DNA of 64,000 bases, from assembly GCF_000698595.1 (NCBI RefSeq), contig NZ_JFHC01000004.1:1-64000 (forward strand), given 5' to 3'. Positions within the stretch are counted from its first letter, which is position 1; every line of letters starts with the position of its first letter. Positions 28,208-36,611 of this stretch are shown here, in pieces. A program made the position numbers and the translations under genes. The notes below the pieces were generated by a model. That model was given only the letters and a program-made list of their open reading frames with translations, had not been told where the DNA came from and searched no databases. Source of the stretch: Caballeronia glathei. Lineage in GTDB: Bacteria; Pseudomonadota; Gammaproteobacteria; Burkholderiales; Burkholderiaceae.

Positions 28208-29326
28208 TCACCCCGCGCGCCGCGCCCGCACGGCGGCCGCAAGCGCATCGAGCACCGGCTCGGTCTGCGTCCAGCCGAGGCAGGCGTCGGTGATCGATAC
28301 GCCGCGGCGCAACGGCACGCCCGGCTTCAGATCCTGGCACCCCTCCTCCAGATTGCTTTCGACCATCACGCCGATGATGCGCCGCTCGCCGCGCGACAGC
28401 TGCCCGGCCACGTCCTGAGCCACATCCACCTGACGCAGGTGCGACTTGCCCGAATTGGCGTGCGAGCAGTCGATCATCACCTGCTCGCGCAAGCCGAGCG
28501 TCCTGAGCGCCGCGCAGCTTTCCTCGACGGCGGCGCTGTCGTAGTTCGGCCCTTTCTTGCCGCCGCGCAGGATGACGTGCGCGTCGTCGTTGCCGCGCGT
28601 CTCGAAGATCGCGGCCATGCCCATCTTGGTCATGCCCATGAAGGCGTGGCTCGCGCGCGCCGCGACGATCGCGTCCGCCGCGATCTGCACGCCGCCGTCG
28701 GTGCCGTTCTTGAAGCCGATCGGGCAGCTCATGCCCGACGCGAGCTGGCGATGGCTCTGGCTTTCCGTGGTGCGCGCGCCGATCGCGCCCCATGCGATCA
28801 GGTCCGCGATGTACTGCGGGCTCAGCAGGTCGAGAAATTCGGTGGCGGTCGGCAGGCCGAGGCTGCTCACGTCGAGCAGCAATTGGCGCGCGCGGCGCAG
28901 GCCTTCGTTGATGCGGAAGCTGCCGTCGAGGCGCGGGTCGTTGATATAGCCTTTCCAGCCCACGGTGGTGCGCGGCTTTTCGAAGTAGACGCGCATCACG
29001 ATCAGCAGGTCGTCGCGCAGCGCGTCGGCGGCGCGTTTCAGCTTGCTCGCGTACTCCAGAGCCTGGTCGTGGTCATGGATGGAGCACGGGCCCACCACGG
29101 CCACCAGACGGTCGTCGCGGCCGTGCAGGATATCCGCGACGGCCCTGCGGCTGTCCTCCACGAGCGTCTGCACGCCGGGCTGCACCGGCAGTTCGTCGAG
29201 GAGAAGCGCCGGGGAAATCAGCGGACGCACTGCGCCGATGCGCGTATCGTCGATGCGGGTCGTGTCCTGCGTGGAGTCGGCGACGCCAACTTCCTGATCG
29301 TGCGAGGGATTGTCGATGCGGCTCAA
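28208..29326 (-). CDS. aroG: 3-deoxy-7-phosphoheptulonate (DAHP) synthase, class I
   Basis: The 372-residue AroFGH-type enzyme condenses phosphoenolpyruvate and erythrose 4-phosphate, the first step of the shikimate pathway. The signature VVGPCSIHD (about 76-84), the RVYFEKPRTTVGWKG segment and the metal-binding Cys, His and acidic residues (DCSHANSGK) are intact. The start is a TTG at 29326 with GGAG 8 nt upstream; no ATG in frame fits. It follows catC on the same strand by 108 bases, an unusual neighbour for catechol genes. Confidence 0.92.
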   Translation of the reverse strand: MSRIDNPSHDQEVGVADSTQDTTRIDDTRIGAVRPLISPALLLDELPVQPGVQTLVEDSRRAVADILHGRDDRLVAVVGPCSIHDHDQALEYASKLKRAADALRDDLLIVMRVYFEKPRTTVGWKGYINDPRLDGSFRINEGLRRARQLLLDVSSLGLPTATEFLDLLSPQYIADLIAWGAIGARTTESQSHRQLASGMSCPIGFKNGTDGGVQIAADAIVAARASHAFMGMTKMGMAAIFETRGNDDAHVILRGGKKGPNYDSAAVEESCAALRTLGLREQVMIDCSHANSGKSHLRQVDVAQDVAGQLSRGERRIIGVMVESNLEEGCQDLKPGVPLRRGVSITDACLGWTQTEPVLDALAAAVRARRAG

Positions 29327-29434
29327 AATGGTCTCCGGGACTGGCGTGGGGCAGCGTCGATTATCGCACTCGCCCGCGCGGGCCGTCCCGGAGTCGTGGG
29401 CGCGAGCCGCCGCGCGACACGGGCGGACGGCGAC

Positions 29435-29725
29435 TCAGCGATCATCCTCCCACACCGACGAAGCATGGCGGCACAGCGCGCGCACCCGCAGGTCCATGTA
29501 CGGGAAGAGCGGCAGCCGGCTCAGCACGTCGTGCAGATGCGCGGGGCTGTCGACATCGAAGATGCTGATATTCGCGTACTGCCCCGCGATGCGCCACAGG
29601 TGCCGCCATACGCCGTCGCGCTGGAGTTGCTGCGCCATCGCCTTCTCCTCGGCCTTGAGCGCGCTCGCCCGCTCGCCGTCCATGTCGGGCGGCAGGTTGA
29701 CGGTCATTTCGACGTGAAACAGCAT
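29435..29725 (-). CDS. catC: Muconolactone delta-isomerase
   Basis: The 96-residue protein matches CatC end to end (MLFHVEMTVNLPPDM at the N-terminus and RDGVWRHLWRIAGQYANISIF in the centre). It converts muconolactone to beta-ketoadipate enol-lactone in the catechol branch of the beta-ketoadipate pathway. It is the last gene of catB-catA-catC. Confidence 0.95.
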   Translation of the reverse strand: MLFHVEMTVNLPPDMDGERASALKAEEKAMAQQLQRDGVWRHLWRIAGQYANISIFDVDSPAHLHDVLSRLPLFPYMDLRVRALCRHASSVWEDDR

Positions 29726-29791
29726 TGCTCTTGCTCCTGATCGGTTGAAAAAAGCGCCCCGCGAAACCCGCCGGGCGAATCAAGCAGTTCT

Positions 29792-30700
29792 TCACACCGC
29801 GGCGCGCGGGCGCTCCACTTCGGTGCCCGGCACGTCGGCGCGCTCGGCAAAGAGCGTGAAGTCGAAGTCGATCAGCGCGAAGTTGCCTTCTACGCCGTAC
29901 GGCTTGCCTTCCGCGCCCTCGGCCTTCTTCACTTCGGGCACGAGCCCGTCGCGCGTGGCGAACGCGAAGTCGTCCCACAGGTACGGATCGCCGTCGATAT
30001 TGATCTGCGTCGTGAGCTTCCGGTGGCCCGGCGCCGACACGAAGAAGTGAATGTGCGCCGGACGATGACCGTGGCGCCCGAGCTGATCGAGCAACTGCTG
30101 GGTCTTGCCCGCGGGCGGCACGCTGTAGCCCACCGGCACCACGCTCGTGAACGCGTACTGGCCTTCCCCATCCGTGCGGATCGAGCGGCGCAGGTTGAAC
30201 GCCGGCTGCGACTTATCGAAAAACGAGTAATTCCCCAGATGATTGGCGTGCCACACTTCGACCAGCGCGTCCGCGAGCGGCTGGCCGTCCTCGCCCAGCA
30301 CGCGCCCGCGCATCACCAGCGTGTCGCCGGGATCGGTGCCGTCGTCGAGCCGCGCATGGCCGACCGACTCCGGCGCGCCCGCCACGTAGAGCGGACCTTC
30401 GATCGTGCGCGGCGTGCCGCCTTCGAGACCCGCCTTCGCCTCCGCTTCGTCCAGGCGCACGTCGAGGAAATGCTCGAAGCCGAGGCCCGCCGCGAGCAGC
30501 CCCAGCTCGCCGCTCTGCCCCGCTTCGCCCAGGTAGTTCAGCGCGGTCCAGAACTCGCCCGGCGTCACGTCGAGGTCCTCGATCGTGTAGAACAGGTCCC
30601 GCACGATGCGGTTCACGATCGTCTTCGTGCGCGGGTTGCCCTCGCTGGTGGCGCTGTCGTTGATCTTCTGCAGCAGGGCGTCGATGGCTTGCTTGTTCAT
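29792..30700 (-). CDS. catA: Catechol 1,2-dioxygenase
   Basis: The 302-residue intradiol dioxygenase opens catechol to cis,cis-muconate. The expected non-heme Fe(III) ligands are Y158, Y192, H216 and H218 (GNYSFF, VGYSVPP and RPAHIHFF). The N-terminal helical dimerisation domain is complete. It lies between catB (43 bases) and catC (66 bases), consistent with one transcript. Confidence 0.96.
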   Translation of the reverse strand: MNKQAIDALLQKINDSATSEGNPRTKTIVNRIVRDLFYTIEDLDVTPGEFWTALNYLGEAGQSGELGLLAAGLGFEHFLDVRLDEAEAKAGLEGGTPRTIEGPLYVAGAPESVGHARLDDGTDPGDTLVMRGRVLGEDGQPLADALVEVWHANHLGNYSFFDKSQPAFNLRRSIRTDGEGQYAFTSVVPVGYSVPPAGKTQQLLDQLGRHGHRPAHIHFFVSAPGHRKLTTQINIDGDPYLWDDFAFATRDGLVPEVKKAEGAEGKPYGVEGNFALIDFDFTLFAERADVPGTEVERPRAAV

Positions 30701-30743
30701 GCTGTGTCTCCGTTGAATCGGTATATATGGGGAGTGATGCCGT

Positions 30744-31901
30744 TCAGCGCATCGCGACGCTCGCGCCGCGCTTCGAATCGCGCCGCAGGCGCCCGATGCG
30801 CTCCCAGTCGAGCGTGACGCCCAGGCCGGGGCCTTGCGGCAGATGCAGCGCGAAGTTTTCGTAGCGCAGCGGCTCGGTCAGGATTTCCTCGGTGAGCAGG
30901 AGCGGGCCGAAAAGCTCGGTGCCCCACTTCAGCTCGCTGAAGGTGGAAAAGAGTTGCGCCGAGGCGATCGTGCCGATCGCGCCTTCGAGCATCGTGCCGC
31001 CGTACAGGTCGATGTTCGCTGCAAGCGCGATGGCCGCGACGCTCGCCGCGCCCGTCAGGCCGCCCGATTGCGCGATCTTCACGGCGAACACGTCGGCGGC
31101 GCGGCTGCTGGCGAGCGCGAAGGCGTCGGCGGGGCCGTGCAGCGCTTCGTCGGCCATGATCGGCACGTGGGCGAGATCCGTCAGACGCTTGAGGCCCGCG
31201 CGGTTTCCGGCGGCCACCGGCTGCTCGATCAGGCTCACGCCCGCGTCGGCGAAGCGGGGCGCGGCCCAGATCGTGTCGGACTCGCTCCACGCCTGGTTCA
31301 CGTCGACGCGCACTTCGCCGCGCGCGCCCAGCGCCTTGCCGATGGCGACCACGTGCGCGACATCGTCGGCCACGGCGCGCGCGCCGATCTTCAGCTTGAA
31401 CACGCGATGGCGCTTCATGTCCAGCATCTGCTCGGCTTCGTCGATGTCGCGCCCGGTGTCGCCGCTCGCGAGCGTCCAGGCGACATCGACCGAATCGGTC
31501 ACGCGGGAGCCGAAGAGTTCGGACAGCGGCACGTTCAGGCGCTGCGCCTGGGCGTCGAAGAGTGCGGTTTCCACCGCGCATTTGGCGAAGCGGTTGCCCT
31601 GAAAGAGCGCGCGCAGCTTCGCCATCGCGGCGCCGGGGCGGCTCGCGTCCATGCCCTCGAGCAGCGGGGCGAAGTAGGTATCGATGTTGACCTTGATGCT
31701 TTCGGGGCTTTCCTCGCCGTAGGCGAGGCCGCCGATCGTCGTGCCCTCGCCGACGCCCACTATGCCGTCAGCGCATACAACGCGCACGAGCACGAGCGTC
31801 TGGCAGTTCATCGTCGCCACCGAGAGCCGGTGCGGGCGAATCGTCGGAACATCGACGAGGATGGTCTCGATGGATTCAATTCTGGTGGACGTTGCTTGCA
31901 T
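30744..31901 (-). CDS. catB: Muconate cycloisomerase
   Basis: The 385-residue enolase-superfamily enzyme cyclises cis,cis-muconate to muconolactone. The general base motif is FKLKIG with K169 and K171, and the D-E-D metal ligand series follows (VDVNQAW, SLIEQPV and MADEAL). An AGGAG site supports the ATG at 31901. It starts the catBAC operon. The usual divergent LysR regulator (CatR/CatM) is absent next door; a membrane protein gene takes that place. Confidence 0.94.
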   Translation of the reverse strand: MQATSTRIESIETILVDVPTIRPHRLSVATMNCQTLVLVRVVCADGIVGVGEGTTIGGLAYGEESPESIKVNIDTYFAPLLEGMDASRPGAAMAKLRALFQGNRFAKCAVETALFDAQAQRLNVPLSELFGSRVTDSVDVAWTLASGDTGRDIDEAEQMLDMKRHRVFKLKIGARAVADDVAHVVAIGKALGARGEVRVDVNQAWSESDTIWAAPRFADAGVSLIEQPVAAGNRAGLKRLTDLAHVPIMADEALHGPADAFALASSRAADVFAVKIAQSGGLTGAASVAAIALAANIDLYGGTMLEGAIGTIASAQLFSTFSELKWGTELFGPLLLTEEILTEPLRYENFALHLPQGPGLGVTLDWERIGRLRRDSKRGASVAMR

Positions 31902-31972
31902 TGGCTTCTCCTGTCGAGACCAATGTTAAGAACTGCGCCCGGTCGAGTCCAACACCGTTTCCGACTACTTCC

Positions 31973-31987
31973 ATACCTCCAGAGCAT
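31973..31987. promoter_or_regulatory. Possible BenM/CatM-type box, ATAC-N7-GCAT
   Basis: The catB upstream region, about 75 bases before the start, contains ATAC and GCAT separated by 7 bases. It is one mismatch from the ATAC-N7-GTAT box bound by BenM/CatM-type LysR proteins. The distance fits a recognition site. A single imperfect box is weak evidence. Confidence 0.35.
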
Positions 31988-32063
31988 GCAGGCCGGCGCG
32001 CCCGGCGGCTGCGGCGTTCGCGGGCGCGCCGCAAGGCAATTGCAGCGCGGATAGAATCGCAGC

Positions 32064-32819
32064 ATGTCCACGTCATCTTCTCCCGGCAGCGAGCGCGATC
32101 AAGAGCGCGATCACGACCACGAGCTTCCGCTGCACACGCCGAGCGTCGCGTCCCTGTCGCTGGCCGCGGCGATCGCGCTGATCGCCTGGCTCGCCGTCGC
32201 GGCGCAGGCCGACATCACGATCGGGCGCATGCTCGCCCGCGGCCTGTCCGTGCTGGAAGGGCTCGAACGCATGAGCAGCTACCTGACGAACCTCACGGTG
32301 TTCATCAGCGCGATCTGCTTCTCGTGCGTGGCGACGCGCGCGCGTTCGCCGTTCGCGCGCTTCTTCCGGCAGCCGACGGTGGTGACCGCGATCGTCGTCT
32401 ACATGGTGTTCGTGGGGATCGCGTACAACGTGCTGCTGCGCTATCTGTGGACGCCTTCGGGGTATCGGGCGCTCGTCAACGAATGCCTGCACACCGTCGT
32501 GCCCGCACTGGCGGCGCTGTACTGGGTGCTGTTCGTCCCGCGCTTTCACCTGCGCGCGCGGCAATGCGCGCTCTGGCTCGTCTATCCGCTGTGCTACCTG
32601 TTCGTCACGCTGTGGCGCGGCAGCGTCTCGGACTTCTATCCGTACCCCTTCATCAACGTGAGCGAGCTCGGCTACGCGCACGCACTCTTGAACGCGACGC
32701 TCCTCGTGCTCGGATTCGTCACGCTGATGGGCGTATTCATCGCGATCAACCAGCGCCGGCCGGACCTGAACATGCCCGAGACCGGCGAGCAGAACGATCA
32801 GACGCGCGCCGAACCCTGA
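32064..32819 (+). CDS. Pr6Pr-family membrane protein
   Basis: The 251-residue protein has six to seven membrane helices after an acidic N-terminal segment. The SSYLTNLTVFISAICF and YPLCYLFVTLWRG segments match the Pr6Pr (FAR-17a/AIG1-like) family. The biochemical role is unknown. It is divergent from catB. Confidence 0.75.
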   Translation: MSTSSSPGSERDQERDHDHELPLHTPSVASLSLAAAIALIAWLAVAAQADITIGRMLARGLSVLEGLERMSSYLTNLTVFISAICFSCVATRARSPFARFFRQPTVVTAIVVYMVFVGIAYNVLLRYLWTPSGYRALVNECLHTVVPALAALYWVLFVPRFHLRARQCALWLVYPLCYLFVTLWRGSVSDFYPYPFINVSELGYAHALLNATLLVLGFVTLMGVFIAINQRRPDLNMPETGEQNDQTRAEP

Positions 32820-32835
32820 CGCGGCGCGCCCAAGC

Positions 32836-33040
32836 GGCAGGACTTGCGGGGCCGTCACCGCCTTGCGGGCGACCAGCACGCTTGCGACGAACGCCCGCAC
32901 GCGCGCCACGGCGCCACACAGGAAGATGAGCGCGTAATCGCTGTGCGTGTGCCCGAGGAGGAACGAATAGCGCTAGCCGCCGATCGCCTGGAACAGCGCG
33001 AAGGCCGTCGCCGCGCGGCTCCGGGCGGCGCGCCGCCCGG
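32836..33040 (-). pseudogene. Remnant of the 3' end of an MFS transporter gene
   Basis: Read leftward, the frame encodes ATAFALFQAIGG, an in-frame TAG, then RYSFLLGHTHSDYALIFLCG and a further hydrophobic segment ending VLVARKAV. The pattern matches the last two membrane helices of an MFS permease. The upstream part of the gene is gone, replaced by the patatin gene end. It lies in the space between the convergent Pr6Pr and patatin genes. Confidence 0.6.
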
Positions 33041-33064
33041 CATGGTCGTGCGGCACCATCTGTT

Positions 33065-34222
33065 TCAGCCCGCCGCCGGCGCGGAGCGGTAGACGGAGAT
33101 GCCCTCCATCGGATCGACGTGCTCGCGCCACGGCGCCCGCCGGATCATGCGCGCGGTGTCCTCGTGGCCCGCCGCCCAGCGCCGTTCGATCCCGCCCGGC
33201 GAGAAATCGATGTCCTTGTTCAGGTCGTCGCCTTCGAAGCGCGGCGCGTCGAGTTCGAGCACCTGCATCGTCGTGCCGCAGCCCCAGCCGAGCAGTTCCC
33301 TTACCGCCGCCGTGTCGCGCTTGTCTTCGGCAATGTGCTTGCCGAGTTCGCGGATCACGTGGCGCAGCCGGTGAATCTGCATCTGCCGCTCCAGATGACT
33401 CTCCGAGCGGCTCGAATACTGGATGTCGCGCTGACGGCTCATCGCCTGCCAGATCGACTCGGGTTCCGGGCCGCTCGCCGGCCACAGCTGCACGGCGAAG
33501 ATCACGGAGCTGTGGCGCGGACGGTCGTCGAGCACCGCTTCGAGCGGCGTATTCGAATAGATGCCGCCGTCCCAGTAGGTCTCGCCGTCGAGCCGCACCG
33601 ACGGAAAACCCGGCGGAAATGCGGCCGATGCCATCACGTGGCCGATGTCGAGTGTCTCGTCGCGGTTCGTGAAATAGCGCATGCGCCCGCTGCACACGTT
33701 GACGGTGCCGACCGTCAGGCGCATCTGCCGCGCGTTCAGGTAGCCAAAATCGACGAGCGAATCGAGCGTCGCGCGCAGCGGGTCGGTGGAATAGAACGCG
33801 GCCTGTGTGAGCCCGACGCGCGCATGCAGGCCGAACCACGGTTCGAGTCGCGGCGTGAAGAACGACGGAATGCCCTTCGTGATGACCCCGATGTTGCGCA
33901 GCCAGTCGTCGAGGCCCGGCATCGCGCTCATGCCCGCGACGCCGCCGCCGAACCCCCGATAAGCGACCTGGTCCCAGAAACGCTTCAGGCGCGCGAGCCT
34001 GTCCTGCGACGGGTTGCCCGCGATGATCGCGCCGTTGATCGCCCCGATCGACGTGCCGATCACCCAGTCCGGCTCGATGCCCGCGTCGTGCAGCGCCTGA
34101 TACACGCCCGCCTGATAGGCGCCGAGCGCGCCGCCGCCCTGAAACACGACGACGACCTGACCGGGAATGTCCGGATGGCCGGCCGGCGGGACCGGCTCTT
34201 CGCTGCGCGTCTTTCTGGCCAT
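33065..34222 (-). CDS. Patatin-like phospholipase with DUF3734-type C-terminus
   Basis: The 385-residue protein has the patatin oxyanion loop GGGALGAYQAG (about 29-39), the nucleophile elbow GTSIG with S58, and the catalytic aspartate in a WDGGIYSN motif. Patatins hydrolyse acyl esters of lipids. The region after about 290 resembles the DUF3734 extension of bacterial patatins often found near polyhydroxybutyrate genes. A GGAG site precedes the ATG. It is the last gene of the long leftward run starting at xoxF. Confidence 0.88.
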   Translation of the reverse strand: MARKTRSEEPVPPAGHPDIPGQVVVVFQGGGALGAYQAGVYQALHDAGIEPDWVIGTSIGAINGAIIAGNPSQDRLARLKRFWDQVAYRGFGGGVAGMSAMPGLDDWLRNIGVITKGIPSFFTPRLEPWFGLHARVGLTQAAFYSTDPLRATLDSLVDFGYLNARQMRLTVGTVNVCSGRMRYFTNRDETLDIGHVMASAAFPPGFPSVRLDGETYWDGGIYSNTPLEAVLDDRPRHSSVIFAVQLWPASGPEPESIWQAMSRQRDIQYSSRSESHLERQMQIHRLRHVIRELGKHIAEDKRDTAAVRELLGWGCGTTMQVLELDAPRFEGDDLNKDIDFSPGGIERRWAAGHEDTARMIRRAPWREHVDPMEGISVYRSAPAAG

Positions 34223-34317
34223 GTCGTTTTCTCCGTTCGCGAAGCGGCCCGCGGCCGGGCGTTCCCTGCCTGCCGGAGCTCGCGCACCGCGGCTGCCCGG
34301 CGGCGCCTGTCACGCGC

Positions 34318-34626
34318 TCAGACGTCCTTCGTGTCGAACATGAGGAGTTCGACGCCCGCCTGCGCGAAGTTCGCCAGATCGTCGGCTGTCGCCTTGCCCT
34401 GGGGGGAGGCGAGCGCGGCCTTGATCGCGTCCATCGACTCGAAATGCAGGATCGCCACGAGGTAATACGGCGACTCGCCCTGCCCGACCGCGACCGGCCC
34501 CGCATTCACCTCGTAGCGCGTGAGGCCGGGCAGCGTGCCCGCGAGCGGCGCATGGGTGGCCGCATAGTACGCGTCGAATGCGGCTGTATCGGACGGATTC
34601 CTGTAAAGCGCGACGAGCTTGGCCAT
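34318..34626 (-). CDS. EthD-family protein
   Basis: The 102-residue protein has the EthD/ABM ferredoxin-like fold (YRNPSDTAAFDAYYAATHAPLAGTLPGL, then the FESMDAIKAAL helix). EthD was named for an accessory role in ether degradation; relatives act as small dimeric reductases, isomerases or lyases. It follows the metallo-beta-lactamase-like gene by 40 bases in the xox operon, so a role in handling an oxidised intermediate is possible. Confidence 0.8.
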   Translation of the reverse strand: MAKLVALYRNPSDTAAFDAYYAATHAPLAGTLPGLTRYEVNAGPVAVGQGESPYYLVAILHFESMDAIKAALASPQGKATADDLANFAQAGVELLMFDTKDV

Positions 34627-34666
34627 CGTTAGTCTCCTTTGGTTGTGGGCTGGCGAAATTGCGTGG

Positions 34667-35662
34667 TCACTGCTTTTCGAGTTGCAGGTAGAGCCGCTGC
34701 ACGTTCTGCGGCTGCGCGGCCGCGTAGAGCTTGTAGCTGCGGAAATCGGGTACCTGGACGGTGCGCATCGCGTCGGTGAGCCCGGTGCCGTTCGCGTAGG
34801 CACGCCGCACGGCGGCATCGAGCTGGCGCAGATAGTCGCCCGTCGCGGTGAGCGCGGCATCGTCCTTCACGACCGGGCCGAAGCCCGGCACGATCGCGTG
34901 CGGCGCGAGCGCCCGCACCCGGTCGAGCGCGGCGAGCCAGCCGGGAATCTGCTCGTTGCGCAGCTCCGGAATGCGCCCGGCGCTCACGAGCCCGCCTGCG
35001 AACAGCACGCCGGTGGAGGTGTCGAGCACGGCGAGGTCGCCGGGCGTGCTCGCCGGGCCGAAATAGAGCAGCTGCAGCGCGCGCCCGCCGCTGTCGATCT
35101 GCGTCGTATCCTCGACGGTCCGGTCCGGCACCGTCACGCGCGAGCCGCCCATCTCGTCGTCGCCGAGCGTGCGCTGCAGGTTCTTCAGACAGATCGCGCA
35201 ACGCTCGCGGATCAGCTCGGCGGTGCGCCGCTGTGCGAGGATCGGCACGTCGCGGTCACGAAACGCCGACGCGCCGAACACGAATTCCGGCGCCTGATGC
35301 GTGATGATCACGAGCTCGATCGGCAGCGGCGTGATCTTGCGGATCGCCTCGATCATCGCGCGGCCGTAGCGGTAGGACGTACCGGTGTCGATCACGGTCA
35401 CGCCGCGCGTGCCCACGATGAACCCGTTATTCGCGACGATGCCGCGATTGGCCGGCGCCACGGCGTCGCCGTTGCCGAGCATCGCGTAGACGCCGGGGGC
35501 CACCGCGACCGGCACAGGAACATCGCTCGCCGCCGCCCGCGCGAGCGGCGCCCACGCGAGACATGCCGCCACGAGGCAGGCCGCCACAAGGCAAGCCCAC
35601 ATGACAAGCGCGAGCCGCCACGCTCCGCGCCGCGCCTTTTCGCTCACGCCGCACGCGCCCAT
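34667..35662 (-). CDS. MBL-fold protein lacking its metal ligands (quinoprotein-associated)
   Basis: The 331-residue exported protein has a long hydrophobic leader (about 15-45) and aligns with the neighbouring MBL-fold hydrolase (shared ANRGxVANxGFIVGTR and VIDTG). The zinc motif H-x-H-x-D-H is replaced by H122-Q-A-P-E-F, the second-site His by the GPASTPGD segment, and the PGHG histidine by PGFG. Only one ligand-type histidine remains, so normal zinc hydrolase activity is unlikely. Its ATG overlaps the stop of the SoxYZ-like gene (TGATG). The type is found beside PQQ alcohol dehydrogenases. Confidence 0.8.
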   Translation of the reverse strand: MGACGVSEKARRGAWRLALVMWACLVAACLVAACLAWAPLARAAASDVPVPVAVAPGVYAMLGNGDAVAPANRGIVANNGFIVGTRGVTVIDTGTSYRYGRAMIEAIRKITPLPIELVIITHQAPEFVFGASAFRDRDVPILAQRRTAELIRERCAICLKNLQRTLGDDEMGGSRVTVPDRTVEDTTQIDSGGRALQLLYFGPASTPGDLAVLDTSTGVLFAGGLVSAGRIPELRNEQIPGWLAALDRVRALAPHAIVPGFGPVVKDDAALTATGDYLRQLDAAVRRAYANGTGLTDAMRTVQVPDFRSYKLYAAAQPQNVQRLYLQLEKQ

Positions 35663-36534
35663 CAAAGCTTCGTCGACGAAGTTTGCTGCGCCGCCGGCTG
35701 CGGATTGACCGCGACCGCGCCATCGAACTTCCGGTTCTTCGTGTCCTCGACGTGCGCCTTCAGCTCGCCGCTCGTGCGCGGCACGAAGTAGAAGCGGAAA
35801 TTCGGGTTCTCGCTGATCGAAAAGTTCACGTCCGCGATCATGACCGGCTTGTCCGCGTAGCTCACCGTCACCTTGCGGATGAAATACGCCGTCGCGTAGT
35901 TGCGCGTGATCTGGTTCATCGCCATGCCGGTGCGGTTCGGATGGCGCACCATCAGCTGCGCGAGCTGGGGCCGGCCGGCGACGGCCTGGCCTTCCGGCGT
36001 GAGGCGCACCGAACCCGCGCTCGCCTCGGCGGCGGCGTCGTCCTTGCCGGCCGGCGCCGAACAGCCGCCCGACGCCTTCACGAACCGCACCGAGCTGTAC
36101 AGGCGGCCGTCGTTGGTCTCGGCGATCGCGCGCATGAACGTGTAGTCCTCCACGCGCACGCGCGTCTCGATGCTCGCGAGCCCGGACTCCGGCGTGAACT
36201 CGAACGAGCCGGCATACGGCTCGGGGTTCTCGTCGATGAACAGATAGATCTTCCTGATGTAGTGCGACGGCGTCTGCGGAAACTGCGCCGCAATGGAGAT
36301 CGGCACGACGGCCGCGTCCGCCGCCCGCGCGGGCGCCTCCAGCCGGATCACGGCGTCGCCCCGGGCATCGACCGGGCGGCCCTTGAACATGCCTTCCTTG
36401 AAATCCAGCCAGCGGGCGACCTTGCTCGGGTCGTCGTCGGGCTGCGCTGCGTACGCCGGATGCGCCGCCAGGGCCGCCATTGCAGCGCCCGCGGCGAGCC
36501 AGCCAGCCAGCGCGGCCTGCCTGATCGTGGTCAT
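35662..36534 (-). CDS. Quinoprotein dehydrogenase-associated SoxYZ-like carrier
   Basis: The 290-residue exported protein has a signal peptide (about 1-29). A SoxY-like domain whose carrier cysteine lies in ASGGCSAP is followed by a SoxZ-like domain (HPNRTGMAMNQITRNY, then NFSISENPNFRFYF). In sulfur oxidation SoxY carries substrates on its terminal cysteine. The fused SoxYZ form is known from gene clusters of PQQ-dependent dehydrogenases, where its cargo is not established. A GGAGGGG site supports the ATG. It is coupled to the downstream MBL-fold gene. Confidence 0.85.
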   Translation of the reverse strand: MTTIRQAALAGWLAAGAAMAALAAHPAYAAQPDDDPSKVARWLDFKEGMFKGRPVDARGDAVIRLEAPARAADAAVVPISIAAQFPQTPSHYIRKIYLFIDENPEPYAGSFEFTPESGLASIETRVRVEDYTFMRAIAETNDGRLYSSVRFVKASGGCSAPAGKDDAAAEASAGSVRLTPEGQAVAGRPQLAQLMVRHPNRTGMAMNQITRNYATAYFIRKVTVSYADKPVMIADVNFSISENPNFRFYFVPRTSGELKAHVEDTKNRKFDGAVAVNPQPAAQQTSSTKL

Positions 36535-36611
36535 GATGTTCCCCTCCGTTGCTGCCTTGCGTGCCGGCGCCAGCCGCCGCGCGGGCGTCCTGTGCCTGCC
36601 CCGCATTCGTC

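Noticed and set aside
34318..34626. EthD protein as part of an ether-degradation (ethRABCD) system
   Set aside because: No cytochrome P450, ferredoxin or ferredoxin reductase genes are present; only the small fold is shared.
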